Positions 1-6,138 are shown, counted from the stretch's first letter. The stretch: 21,243 nucleotides of DNA from Mariprofundaceae bacterium (GCA_015488125.1 WFOJ01000217.1:1-21243), one strand, 5' to 3'. Numbers and translations: made by a program. Notes: generated from the sequence alone by a model not told the origin.

Positions 1-203
1 ACCCGATCATAAGGCAGAATCTCCCAGGCAGGAAACAGCCAGAGTTGCTGCCGCCGGTGCTGCATGAAAAAACTGACTTCTTCACTTAACTGACGATAGC
101 TGCGCACATCAGGGCAGACGTACACCAGCAAGCGTTCGTTACCCTGTTGGCTAAGCTGCCAGGCCAGGGCACAGTGATCGGACGGTGAAGGGACTTGCAT
201 CAT
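1..203 (-). CDS. mfd: Transcription-repair coupling factor Mfd, N-terminal fragment (gene runs off the left edge)
   Basis: Mfd is the ATP-dependent translocase that removes RNA polymerase stalled at DNA lesions and recruits UvrA. Only about 67 N-terminal residues are present; the rest lies beyond position 1. Reading the minus strand from the ATG at 203 gives a fragment with a predicted alpha/beta fold whose end, LWLFPAWEILPYDR, matches the characteristic FPDWETLPYD segment of the UvrB-like N-terminal domain of Mfd, at the position expected in E. coli Mfd. In-frame ATGs at 212, 203 and 200 are all possible starts and none has a clear Shine-Dalgarno sequence, so the start is uncertain by a few codons. 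The end of a decayed IS3-type element lies about 65 bases upstream of the start, so the native promoter may be short or displaced. The family call is based on this one segment plus general resemblance. Confidence 0.82.
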   Translation of the reverse strand, partial: MMQVPSPSDHCALAWQLSQQGNERLLVYVCPDVRSYRQLSEEVSFFMQHRRQQLWLFPAWEILPYDR

Positions 204-269
204 GGGGCGCATACTGTGCGCTATGCCGTCTCCGGCAAGACTCGGTTGGCGCGCAATACTGGTCGGCGA

Positions 270-290
270 TGAAGTAGTTCCCGTTTTCTG
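270..290 (+). repeat. Left terminal inverted repeat of the IS3-type remnant
   Basis: TGAAGTAGTTCCCGTTTTCT(G) pairs with the reverse complement of 1038-1058 at 17 of 21 positions, with a perfect 11-base core CCCGTTTTCTG. Confidence 0.8.
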
Positions 291-325
291 GAGATGTCGC
301 TTAGGTGTGCCATTCGCATCCGGAA

Positions 326-741
326 TCATGCCGCGATCGGCATGCTCAATCCACCGAAGTGGACTGGATCTGACATCTGGTTGTCAAGACCCTGATGTTC
401 GCGTTGGGCGTTGTAGAAGCGCATTCAGGCACTGATGCCGGCCTTGCCTTGGCAACAGTGTCATACACCTTCATATAGACTTTCTTGTATTTCAAGCTGC
501 GCCACAAGTGCTCAATGAACACATTATCCATGCAGTGACTCCTGCCGTCCATGCTGATGCCCTGTGGCTTGTTCGGCCTGGATATGTTTCGCTTCGGATA
601 GATGGGCACAATGCGCATCAGGCGCATCAATGCAAGCTCTTCGGATGGAACCGGCGCTGACTGGAAATAGAGACTCGAACGCGGCACGCTCAGCAACCGG
701 CACTGTCGGGCAATGGAAAGTTCAAAAAACTTGCTCACCAT
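326..741 (-). pseudogene. IS3-family transposase orfB remnant (internal deletions, frameshift)
   Basis: The reading starts with the OrfB N-terminus typical of the IS2/IS51 side of the IS3 family (ELSIARQCRLLSVPRSSLYF). It jumps after about 45 residues through a short piece resembling the YPKPN...RPN linker, then lands directly in the end of the catalytic core (ISMDGRSHCMDNVFIEHLWR, then SLKYKKVY). The stretch normally holding the first two Asp residues of the DDE triad is missing; the glutamate in FIEHLWR remains. Near position 455 the frame is lost. The expected C-terminus (RFYNAQREHQGLDNQ... VHFGGL) continues in another frame after a TGA and ends at a stop at 326-328. The gene cannot make an active transposase. 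Confidence 0.85.
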
Positions 742-802
742 GCTCTTGCGCTCCTTCAGGGGACGCGAGAGAGCGCTTGCTCGAAAAAATCGCGCGCCAC
801 CG

Positions 803-947
803 TCAGCTTGCCAGCTTCTTGATCTTCTTCCAATCGCTCACCTGGTTCGGATGAATCCCATACTGATCCGCAATCAGTGCTACCTTCACCTTGAGGCTCG
901 GTTTGTGGTTCCTTTTCTTGTTGCTTATCCTGCCATTCCTTTCCCAT
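803..947 (-). pseudogene. IS3-family orfA remnant (helix-turn-helix protein)
   Basis: In one minus-strand frame ending at the stop at 803-805 the translation reads NKKRNHKPSLKVKVAL followed directly by IADQYGIHPNQVSDWKKIKK. This is the start and the recognition helix of an IS3 OrfA, with the usual 10-15 residues between KVAL and the second helix deleted. No in-frame ATG remains: the ATG at 947 is one base out of frame. The protein also stops soon after the helix-turn-helix, so the leucine-zipper tail is lost. Confidence 0.78.
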
Positions 948-1037
948 CAGAAACTCGCAGATAAACAAATCTTAACGCCACCGTGAATTTGTCCAAAGAG
1001 GGGAAACCACTTCAGGTGGTGTCGCTTGACAACTGTT

Positions 1038-1058
1038 CAGAAAACGGGGATTGTTTCA
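1038..1058 (-). repeat. Right terminal inverted repeat of the IS3-type remnant
   Basis: On the minus strand this reads TGAAACAATCCCCGTTTTCT(G). It is the partner of the repeat at 270-290 and lies on the orfA side, as expected for the upstream end of an IS3 element. Confidence 0.8.
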
Positions 1059-1149
1059 CAACTTAACCGCAGAAAGTGCTACTCTTGTCGTCGCTCTGCT
1101 TTTTGCGTCAAGTTAGCTCAAGCATTCGCTGCTATAAAAAGGAAACTAA

Positions 1150-2076
1150 ATGTTACTGTCGGACGATAAAAAATTTATACAAACCCCATTCCAAAATGAA
1201 GAAGAACTGGAATGCGTTGTGACCGAAAATTACGAATATATTTTTGGCCCATACTCATTTTATCTACCTAAAAGGTTGATAAAAACAGCAGATGGTTCAG
1301 GAACCATTCCCGATGGTTTTGCGGTAGATTTGGAAAACAGGAAATGGTTTATCGTTGAAGCTGAATTATTGAAACACAGTGTCTGGCATCATATTGCTCC
1401 TCAGGTGTCGAAACAAATAATTGCTTCTCAACAAAACGAATCCAGAAAATTATTGGCGTTATTGGCTGTTGAAACTATAAAAAATGAACCAGAAAAATTA
1501 AATGATCTTGGAATTGATACCTATAACCTTGGGATTGTATTGAATGAAATACTTGAAAAACCCCCATTAGTGGGGTTGCCAATTGATAATATATCAGATG
1601 ATCTTGTAGATTGGGCTAAAACGTTAAAAAATTCTGTAAATATATGGATAATTAAAAAATATGTAGAAGTTGGAAATCAGAAAAATATAATTTATGAACT
1701 GCCAGAAGAATACAGGCCTCTCATAGATACGGAAGAAGATCATACAATAATTGAAAACGATACTGAAAAAACAGTAAAAACATACAATATATCCGTTTAC
1801 GATCTCATTCAGGCTGGTCTTATAAAAGCCGGAGAAGAACTTATAATGAGCTACAAGCCAAGAAATAGTGAACGCAGAAAAGAATACAAAGCGGTTGTTG
1901 ATGAGGACGGTAATTTTCAGGTTGAAGGAGAGAAATTTTCGAGTCCGAGCTACGCAGCTTTAGCAGGATTACAACATGCTGGAAGTGATCGAAAAACTGT
2001 AAATGGCTGGACATCTTGGAGAACTGACAAAGGCGAAACATTAGCAGATTTGCGAAGTAATTTTTTGAAAAAATGA
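1150..2076 (+). CDS. PD-(D/E)XK-like protein with C-terminal RAMA domain
   Basis: This is a 308-residue protein with no signal peptide or membrane segment. Residues about 20-95 look like a restriction-endonuclease fold. There is an acidic helix, then GTIPDGFAVD with Asp55, then a strand ending FIVEAELL with Glu70 and Glu72, an E-x-E variant of the usual E-x-K, followed by a Gln-containing helix (HHIAPQVSKQI). Residues about 213-303 match the RAMA domain (restriction enzyme adenine methylase associated): VYDLIQAGLIKAGEELIMSY, EYKAVV...DGNFQVEG, the SSPSYAAL motif, NGWTSWRTDKGETL and LADLR. RAMA domains are found joined to methylases and nucleases and are thought to recognise modified DNA. A role as a modification-sensing nuclease is inference. 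AAGGAA six bases before the ATG is a good ribosome site. The gene is strongly AT-rich compared with the core genes and sits next to IS debris, suggesting transfer. No methylase partner is visible in the window. Confidence 0.72.
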   Translation: MLLSDDKKFIQTPFQNEEELECVVTENYEYIFGPYSFYLPKRLIKTADGSGTIPDGFAVDLENRKWFIVEAELLKHSVWHHIAPQVSKQIIASQQNESRKLLALLAVETIKNEPEKLNDLGIDTYNLGIVLNEILEKPPLVGLPIDNISDDLVDWAKTLKNSVNIWIIKKYVEVGNQKNIIYELPEEYRPLIDTEEDHTIIENDTEKTVKTYNISVYDLIQAGLIKAGEELIMSYKPRNSERRKEYKAVVDEDGNFQVEGEKFSSPSYAALAGLQHAGSDRKTVNGWTSWRTDKGETLADLRSNFLKK

Positions 2077-2199
2077 AAAATTGCGACAAAATCAATTAAT
2101 CTGAGCTACAACTCGTCGGCGGATGTTGTGCATTTCAAGCACATAGCCATTGGTGGTTGATCGGCGGGTAGGTATTTCAGTCGTTGGAGAAAGGAAGTA

Positions 2200-2979
2200 T
2201 TGCGTTTAAATATTTTTTCAGTTCTTTTCTCGTTTAAGGGAAAAATAAGTAGATTGCCATATTGGCTTTCTATGATTGGAGTATGTTTTGCCATAGGTTT
2301 TCTAGCAGATTTAAAGCTGGAGAGTCTTATGATTTTCGCTTTGATACCATTTTTTGCCGTACAGGTTAAACGTAGTCGCGATATCGGTTGGTCTGGATGG
2401 TTTTCGCTCTTGTCACTTCTTCCTTTTTTTCAGTGGATATGGTTGATGTTCCTGGGAGTAAAAGAGGGAAATAAGAAAGAGGAAAGCTTTTATTCAGAAC
2501 ATGTTGAAAAAGATTTCCATAAGCACAAATATTCAAATTTCGAGAAAGAACAAAAGAAAAAAAATTATGGTTCACAGAATAAAACTAGTGAACGGATTAT
2601 TACTTGTCCATCATGCAAGCAGAAATTAAGAATTAATTTGCCACTTTGCGGAAACGTTGGAAAGTGTGTAAAGTGCCTGACAAGATTTGAATTGCATGTT
2701 GATGAATATGGGCATATTTATGTTATTAAATTAAATGAAGATAGCAGATTTCACGACGAAAAATTTGCAATAAATAGCATAGATGATTGTTTTGATATTT
2801 TGGAAATAAGTCAAAACTCAACTTCAGAAGAAATTAAGGCTGCCTACAAAAAAAAGATTGTGGAATACCATCCCGATAAAGTGGAAAAGCTTGGTACTAA
2901 ACTTAAAAAGATCGCAGAAGAAGAATCAAAAAAACTAAACACTGCTTACTCCATTCTGAAAGAAAATGGCTATGTTTAG
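2200..2979 (+). CDS. DUF805-like membrane protein with zinc ribbon and C-terminal J domain
   Basis: This 259-residue protein has three recognisable parts. Residues about 8-90 resemble DUF805: FSFKGKISRLPYW, a hydrophobic pair, VKRSRDIGWSGWFSL, then IWLMFLGVKEGN; two to four membrane helices are likely. After a charged linker, residues 136-159 hold a zinc-ribbon pattern, CPSC...KCVKC. Residues about 196-257 form a J domain: CFDILEISQNSTSEEIKAAY, the HPD signature at 224-226, then helix III (KKLNTAYSILKENGY). J domains stimulate the ATPase of DnaK-type chaperones, so a membrane-tethered Hsp70 co-chaperone is the likely biochemistry; the client is unknown. The start is TTG with GGAGAAAGGAAG just upstream, and an in-frame stop at 2158 with no ATG between forces TTG or a much shorter protein. 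Base composition matches the preceding gene, so the two may have arrived together, although 123 bases separate them. Confidence 0.78.
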   Translation: MRLNIFSVLFSFKGKISRLPYWLSMIGVCFAIGFLADLKLESLMIFALIPFFAVQVKRSRDIGWSGWFSLLSLLPFFQWIWLMFLGVKEGNKKEESFYSEHVEKDFHKHKYSNFEKEQKKKNYGSQNKTSERIITCPSCKQKLRINLPLCGNVGKCVKCLTRFELHVDEYGHIYVIKLNEDSRFHDEKFAINSIDDCFDILEISQNSTSEEIKAAYKKKIVEYHPDKVEKLGTKLKKIAEEESKKLNTAYSILKENGYV

Positions 2980-3079
2980 GATACGGTATCAGGTTTCCGG
3001 GTCTGGGACCACCATTTAGGCTCCGTCCTGTTGTTAATTTGGGTTCCTCGTTCCTACTGTGTTATGGTAAAGGAGAAAT

Positions 3080-3388
3080 ATGACACCAACTGTATTCCAT
3101 GAAAATGACTATGGATATTTTTTCTTCTCCCGAGAGGCATCTCGGATACATATGCATATATGCGTCAGGCGTTGGAGAGCGCTAAATGCTAGGAATCTGT
3201 CGGGCTTTGATCAATCTACTGCAAAAAAAAGCGGATATTGGCCAAATATTCGCCCTGTTTTTTGTTAAATAGCGCTGCTATTCGCCGCCAACAGGTCGAA
3301 TATTTGGCTCAATCCCGCTATTTCTCTTATAGAGGAACACCACGATGAAATCATCAGTGCCTGGAAACACGTGTCAATCAGCATCTAA
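3080..3388 (+). pseudogene. DUF4160 family protein, interrupted and frameshifted
   Basis: A good ribosome site (AAGGAG) precedes an ATG giving TPTVFHENDYGYFFFSREAS then RIHMHI. This is the conserved start of DUF4160 proteins (PTVF...Y.FFFYS.E....HVHV), small proteins often encoded beside DUF2442 genes. The reading then breaks: the expected GEAK-like segment continues in another frame as SAKC, then TAG, then ESVGL. After about 100 bases of hairpin sequence the family C-terminus returns in a third frame as NPAISLIEEHHDEIISAW, ending at the TAA at 3386-3388. The family is about 80-90 residues, and together the two ends cover most of it. So this is a gene broken by an insertion plus small indels. 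No DUF2442 partner is seen downstream, where possible IS21-like end sequence begins. Confidence 0.75.
3231..3318. repeat. Long imperfect inverted repeat (MITE-like hairpin) inside the DUF4160 pseudogene
   Basis: Arms at 3241-3259 (GCCAAATATTCGCCCTGTT) and 3290-3308 pair over 19 bases with a single mismatch (3253 with 3296). Outside these, AGCGG near 3230 pairs with CCGCT near 3315 through a bulged section. The loop holds a second small perfect palindrome, AATAGC-GCT-GCTATT, at 3268-3282. The hairpin sits just where the DUF4160 reading is interrupted, so it is best read as an inserted non-coding element. I could not identify a target duplication or a parent transposon. Confidence 0.65.
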
Positions 3389-3423
3389 TTTTTCCCCCTC
3401 GTCAGCGTTCAATTTTTGCCCTC
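3387..3423. repeat. Two direct copies of AATTTTT(C/G)CCCTC-like sequence, possible IS21-type end
   Basis: AATTTTTCCCCCTC at 3387-3400 and AATTTTTGCCCTC at 3411-3423 are offset by 24 bases. Tandem terminal repeats of this spacing, rich in runs of C or G next to AATTTTT, remind me of the multiple end repeats of IS21-family elements. No istA or istB coding sequence is present, so the identity is inference. Confidence 0.35.
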
Positions 3424-3656
3424 CCCTGTGCGGATCCTCCTGTTTTCCGGCGTACATACCGCATGCGGCAGTGGTTCCTGCTTTCGGGATTTGAAGTTGA
3501 CAGCAGGCAGGCTGCTCTTACCATTCGCCTCCCTCTGGTGAGCTGTGGTGTGTATTGGCTGTACAAGGGGCTGGTCGTGAGCGACAGCAACAAGGATTAT
3601 TTTAACTACCGCCTGCAACAGAAGAGAAAACGCAGGTTGTTATTCGGGGTTATCAC
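3424..3656. other. Upstream region of rpmH without a recognisable gene
   Basis: About 230 bases separate the possible IS21-like end from rpmH. Open frames of 60-70 codons exist on both strands, but I recognise none of them and none has a convincing ribosome site. The stretch probably holds leftover IS sequence on its left and the rpmH promoter and leader on its right. I see no dnaA gene, no cluster of DnaA boxes and no AT-rich unwinding element here. Confidence 0.5.
3497..3524 (+). promoter_or_regulatory. Candidate sigma-70 promoter for rpmH
   Basis: A perfect TTGACA (3497-3502), a 16-base spacer and TACCAT (3519-3524, four of six matches to TATAAT) lie about 130 bases upstream of the rpmH start. 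It is the best promoter-like match I found in this interval. Start-site mapping would be needed to confirm it. Confidence 0.4.
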
Positions 3657-3791
3657 ATGAGTTTTACTTACAAACCGAGCCGTATTCGTCGTGCTCGCCG
3701 TCATGGCTTTCGCGCTCGTATGGCTACCCGTTCTGGCCGTGCCGTGATTAATCGTCGTCGGGCCAAAGGCCGTAAGCGTCTGTCTTGCTAG
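3657..3791 (+). CDS. rpmH: Ribosomal protein bL34
   Basis: This 44-residue, highly basic protein of the large ribosomal subunit is nearly colinear with other bL34 proteins: TYKPSRIRRARRHGFRARMA, then a TRSGR...NRRRAKGRKRLS tail. The ATG at 3657 gives exactly the family length. A GGGG stretch about eight bases upstream may serve as a weak ribosome site. The N-terminus reads MSFTYKPS instead of the more usual MKRT(Y/F)QPS, a small variation. In most gammaproteobacteria rpmH lies opposite dnaA and runs into rnpA. Here the downstream order is kept, but the upstream side is accessory DNA and mfd. A strong terminator follows, so rpmH may be expressed at a higher level than rnpA. Confidence 0.97.
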   Translation: MSFTYKPSRIRRARRHGFRARMATRSGRAVINRRRAKGRKRLSC

Positions 3792-3803
3792 TTAAATGGG
3801 CAC

Positions 3804-3825
3804 ACTGACCACCAGTGTGGTCAGT
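3804..3825 (+). promoter_or_regulatory. Perfect 9-bp stem-loop after rpmH
   Basis: ACTGACCAC-CAGT-GTGGTCAGT forms a perfect hairpin starting 12 bases after the rpmH stop. No T-run follows directly, so by itself it is more likely an mRNA-stabilising or processing structure than a terminator. Confidence 0.6.
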
Positions 3826-3849
3826 TGACTAGTAAGTATTGGAAGCAAT

Positions 3850-3875
3850 AGCCGGGGAGCTCCCCGGCTTTTTTC
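3850..3875 (+). terminator. Rho-independent terminator between rpmH and rnpA
   Basis: The 20-base perfect palindrome AGCCGGGGAGCTCCCCGGCT (8-bp GC-rich stem, 4-base loop) is followed by a run of Ts (3869-3874). It ends 20 bases before the rnpA start, so readthrough or a separate promoter is needed for rnpA. Confidence 0.88.
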
Positions 3876-3894
3876 TTCCTGTTGGTATGATGAA

Positions 3895-4251
3895 ATGGCA
3901 GGGTTGTATGCATTTCCCCCAACGATGCGCCTGCGCAGCAAGGCTGATTTTGCCGCTATGCGCCGGGGTAAGCGTCTTCAGTCGCATGGTCTGCGTCTGA
4001 TTTGGCGGCGCAATGGTCTTGCGCATGCGAGAATTGGTTTTGCAGTATCACGAAAATACGGTAATTCTGTTGCCCGTCATCGCTTCAAACGGCATGTGCG
4101 CGAAATATTTCGCCAGCATCCGTTGCGTCATCAAGGCGTGGATATCCTGGTGATTCCGCTAGGGCAGGAGGCGGTAGTGTTGGCACGCCAAGTTTCGTTA
4201 CAGCACTGTATCCGCGAATTATTTAACCGTCTTTTGCTTCCACCAGCATGA
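3895..4251 (+). CDS. rnpA: Ribonuclease P protein component
   Basis: RnpA is the protein subunit of RNase P, which binds the catalytic RNA and helps it recognise the 5' leader of pre-tRNAs. The 118-residue length is typical. The RNR-type signature is present as GNSVARHRFKRHVREIFR, preceded by ARIGFAVSRKY, and the C-terminal half keeps the VDILVIPLG strand. The start at 3895 gives an N-terminus (AGLYAFPPTMRLRSKADF) that aligns with the usual ...FP...RL....F pattern. A shorter start at the ATG of MRLRS is also possible. No strong ribosome site is visible. The stop overlaps the yidD start (ATGA), suggesting translational coupling. Confidence 0.95.
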   Translation: MAGLYAFPPTMRLRSKADFAAMRRGKRLQSHGLRLIWRRNGLAHARIGFAVSRKYGNSVARHRFKRHVREIFRQHPLRHQGVDILVIPLGQEAVVLARQVSLQHCIRELFNRLLLPPA

Positions 4252-4508
4252 AAAGCTTGTTTATTCAACTGCTTCGCGTTTACCAGTATGCGGTTTCTCC
4301 GTTAATGCGTGGCCGCTGCATTTACGTGCCCAGTTGTTCGCAATATATGCTGGAAGCCATTGAGGGCCATGGCGTGTGGCGCGGAGTGATACTTGGCTTG
4401 TGGCGAGTGTGCCGCTGCCATCCGTTTGCTCGTGGCGGTTATGACCCGGTTCCCGAGGTGTGCTGTGGCCACCGTTTATCCAACAAAGATCACCTGATTC
4501 AGGAGTAA
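4248..4508 (+). CDS. yidD: Membrane protein insertion efficiency factor YidD
   Basis: YidD is a small membrane-associated protein that assists YidC/Sec-dependent insertion of inner-membrane proteins. The 86 residues begin with an amphipathic/hydrophobic helix (LFIQLLRVYQYAVSPLM) and carry the family's conserved cysteine segments, YVPSCSQYMLEAIEGHG and CRCHPFARGGYDPVPE. It overlaps rnpA by four bases (ATGA) and its last codons contain the ribosome site of yidC, the standard arrangement of this cluster. Confidence 0.95.
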   Translation: MKSLFIQLLRVYQYAVSPLMRGRCIYVPSCSQYMLEAIEGHGVWRGVILGLWRVCRCHPFARGGYDPVPEVCCGHRLSNKDHLIQE

Positions 4509-4515
4509 TCACATT

Positions 4516-6138
4516 ATGGAACAACGCAATCTGTTGCTGGCTGTCATTCTGTCGTTTGGCATTTTGTGGATATGGTCGGCTTTGTTTCCTGCGCCGGAAG
4601 GAGGGGTACCGACAACGCAGCCGACTGCTGGCGCATCATCTGAACCTGCGCCAACAGCCGTAAGTTCAGGTGGTGATGAACATATGCCAGAGCTTCGTCC
4701 GCAGGTTTCTGAAATCCACGGCTCTGCCATGCCCGCAAGTCATGCCGCAGATAGCAATGTCAAACACGCATCTTTTCTGCTGGAAAATGATTTGCTGCGC
4801 CTGCGCATGGATGAGCGTGGCTGGCTGACCGATGCGGAGCTTCTTACCTACACGACCAGTATTGAACCCGGCGCGCCCAAAGTGCATGTGCTGGGACGCG
4901 AATCGCTTGAAAACGGTGCAGATTTTCGTGCTGACTATGTGAATGCGGGGGTGCTGGGAGCGAAGATTGTATCGCCGTTTGTTCGCGTGAAAGGTCAGAC
5001 ACAAGGTAATCAGGCGGTGTTCCAGGCAAAGCTGAACAACAATCGTATATGGCAACGTACCTTAAGCCTTCCTGCCGGTTCCTATCTGGTACACATTGAA
5101 GATCGCATTCTGCAGGGTGCAGGCAGCAAGATGTTCCGTCAGGTGGTACAGCGCAACCCGAACAAGAAGCTGAACACATTTTACGAACATACCGGCCCGA
5201 CGGGTTTTCTTTCCGGTGAGCTGAAGAAAATCAATTATGAGGATTTGGATGACGGTAAACCTGTCCAGATAGCTGCGATCGGTGGCTGGACGGCGATGAT
5301 GAACCGCTATTTCATTACCGCTATTATTGGCGATGCCGATCGTAGTTATCGCTATTTCTACAAGGGGGATGGCCGCTCCTATCAGGCCGGGCTGATTGAT
5401 GATGGAACGGTGGAAAATGGCGATGCAGTTTTTCACAGTACATTGTTTATTGGCCCCAAATCCATTCCTTTGCTTAAAACTCTGAATGTTGAGTTGCAGC
5501 GTTGTGTCGATTTTGGCTGGTTTGCCTTTATCGCCAAACCCATGCACAGTTTTATGCTCTGGCTGTATGATTATGTACATAACTTCGGCTGGGCAATTAT
5601 TTTGTTGGTACTGATCATTAAACTGATTTTCTTTTATCCGACGCAAAAGGCCTACGAATCCATGGCAGCCATGCGCAAATTGCAACCGGAACTGGTGCGC
5701 CTGAAAGATCTGTATGGTAATGATCGTCAGCGCATGAGTCAGGAAATGATGGCCTTGTACAAGAAACACAAGGTCAATCCGATGGGTGGCTGTCTGCCGA
5801 TTCTGATCCAGATTCCCGTGTTTTTCGCGCTTTACAAGGTGTTGCTGATGTCGATTGAAATGCGACAGGCACCGTTTATCTTCTGGTTGCAGGATTTATC
5901 GACACAGGATCCCTATTTCATTTTGCCAGTGCTGATGGGTATCTCCATGTATGTGCAGCAGAAGTTGAATCCGCAACCGACTGACCCGATGCAGGCCAAA
6001 GTATTACAATTCCTGCCGCCGGTGTTTACCGTCATGTTCCTCTTTTTCCCTTCCGGTCTGGTGTTGTACTGGGTGGTCAATAATGTACTTTCCATTGCCC
6101 AGCAATGGTATGTACTGAAGGTGAAGCAGGCCATTTAA
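4516..6138 (+). CDS. yidC: Membrane protein insertase YidC
   Basis: YidC inserts and folds inner-membrane proteins, alone or with SecYEG. The 540-residue protein is close to the E. coli length. It starts with an N-terminal membrane anchor (LLLAVILSFGILWIWSALF), followed by a Pro/Ala/Ser-rich linker and a large periplasmic beta-sandwich domain (about residues 80-340). The conserved five-helix insertase core covers about residues 345-540. Within the core are the cytoplasmic hairpin (KAYESMAAMRKLQPELVRLK), the signature GGCLPILIQIPVFFALYKVL, and the last helix FFPSGLVLYWVVNNVLSIAQ. AGGAG ten bases upstream of the ATG is the ribosome site and lies inside the end of yidD. The gene is five bases from mnmE. 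Confidence 0.97.
   Translation: MEQRNLLLAVILSFGILWIWSALFPAPEGGVPTTQPTAGASSEPAPTAVSSGGDEHMPELRPQVSEIHGSAMPASHAADSNVKHASFLLENDLLRLRMDERGWLTDAELLTYTTSIEPGAPKVHVLGRESLENGADFRADYVNAGVLGAKIVSPFVRVKGQTQGNQAVFQAKLNNNRIWQRTLSLPAGSYLVHIEDRILQGAGSKMFRQVVQRNPNKKLNTFYEHTGPTGFLSGELKKINYEDLDDGKPVQIAAIGGWTAMMNRYFITAIIGDADRSYRYFYKGDGRSYQAGLIDDGTVENGDAVFHSTLFIGPKSIPLLKTLNVELQRCVDFGWFAFIAKPMHSFMLWLYDYVHNFGWAIILLVLIIKLIFFYPTQKAYESMAAMRKLQPELVRLKDLYGNDRQRMSQEMMALYKKHKVNPMGGCLPILIQIPVFFALYKVLLMSIEMRQAPFIFWLQDLSTQDPYFILPVLMGISMYVQQKLNPQPTDPMQAKVLQFLPPVFTVMFLFFPSGLVLYWVVNNVLSIAQQWYVLKVKQAI

Larger units (their letters stand above)
270..1058 (-). mobile_element. Decayed IS3-family insertion sequence (789 bp remnant)
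   Basis: The element is bounded by imperfect 21-bp inverted repeats, at 270-290 and 1038-1058. They match at 17 of 21 positions and begin TGAA, ending TTCA on the other side, which is the TG...CA end pattern of the IS3 family. Inside, on the minus strand, are remains of orfA (helix-turn-helix) and orfB (DDE transposase). Both carry internal deletions, and the 3' part of orfB also has a frameshift and a stop. An intact IS3-type element is usually 1.2-1.5 kb, so about a third to a half has been lost. I see no convincing target-site duplication next to the ends (CGA on the left, CAA on the right). It cannot move on its own. Confidence 0.85.

Noticed and set aside
202..435. 77-codon plus-strand frame across the mfd/IS junction
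   Set aside because: It runs antisense to mfd leader sequence and the IS3 end, and its translation shows no known motif.
1026..1054. Perfect TTGACA at the right end of the IS3 remnant, pointing at the RAMA gene
   Set aside because: With a 17-base spacer the -10 position reads GATTGT, only three of six matches. A promoter is possible but not supported.
3409..3618. Minus-strand open frames of 63-69 codons in the rpmH upstream region
   Set aside because: Rich in Arg, His and Pro with no recognisable motif. Possibly the tail of a lost IS coding region, but nothing supports a gene.
3463..3660. 65-codon open frame overlapping the start of rpmH on the plus strand
   Set aside because: No family resemblance, no ribosome site, and it overlaps the promoter and leader of rpmH. 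Likely chance.
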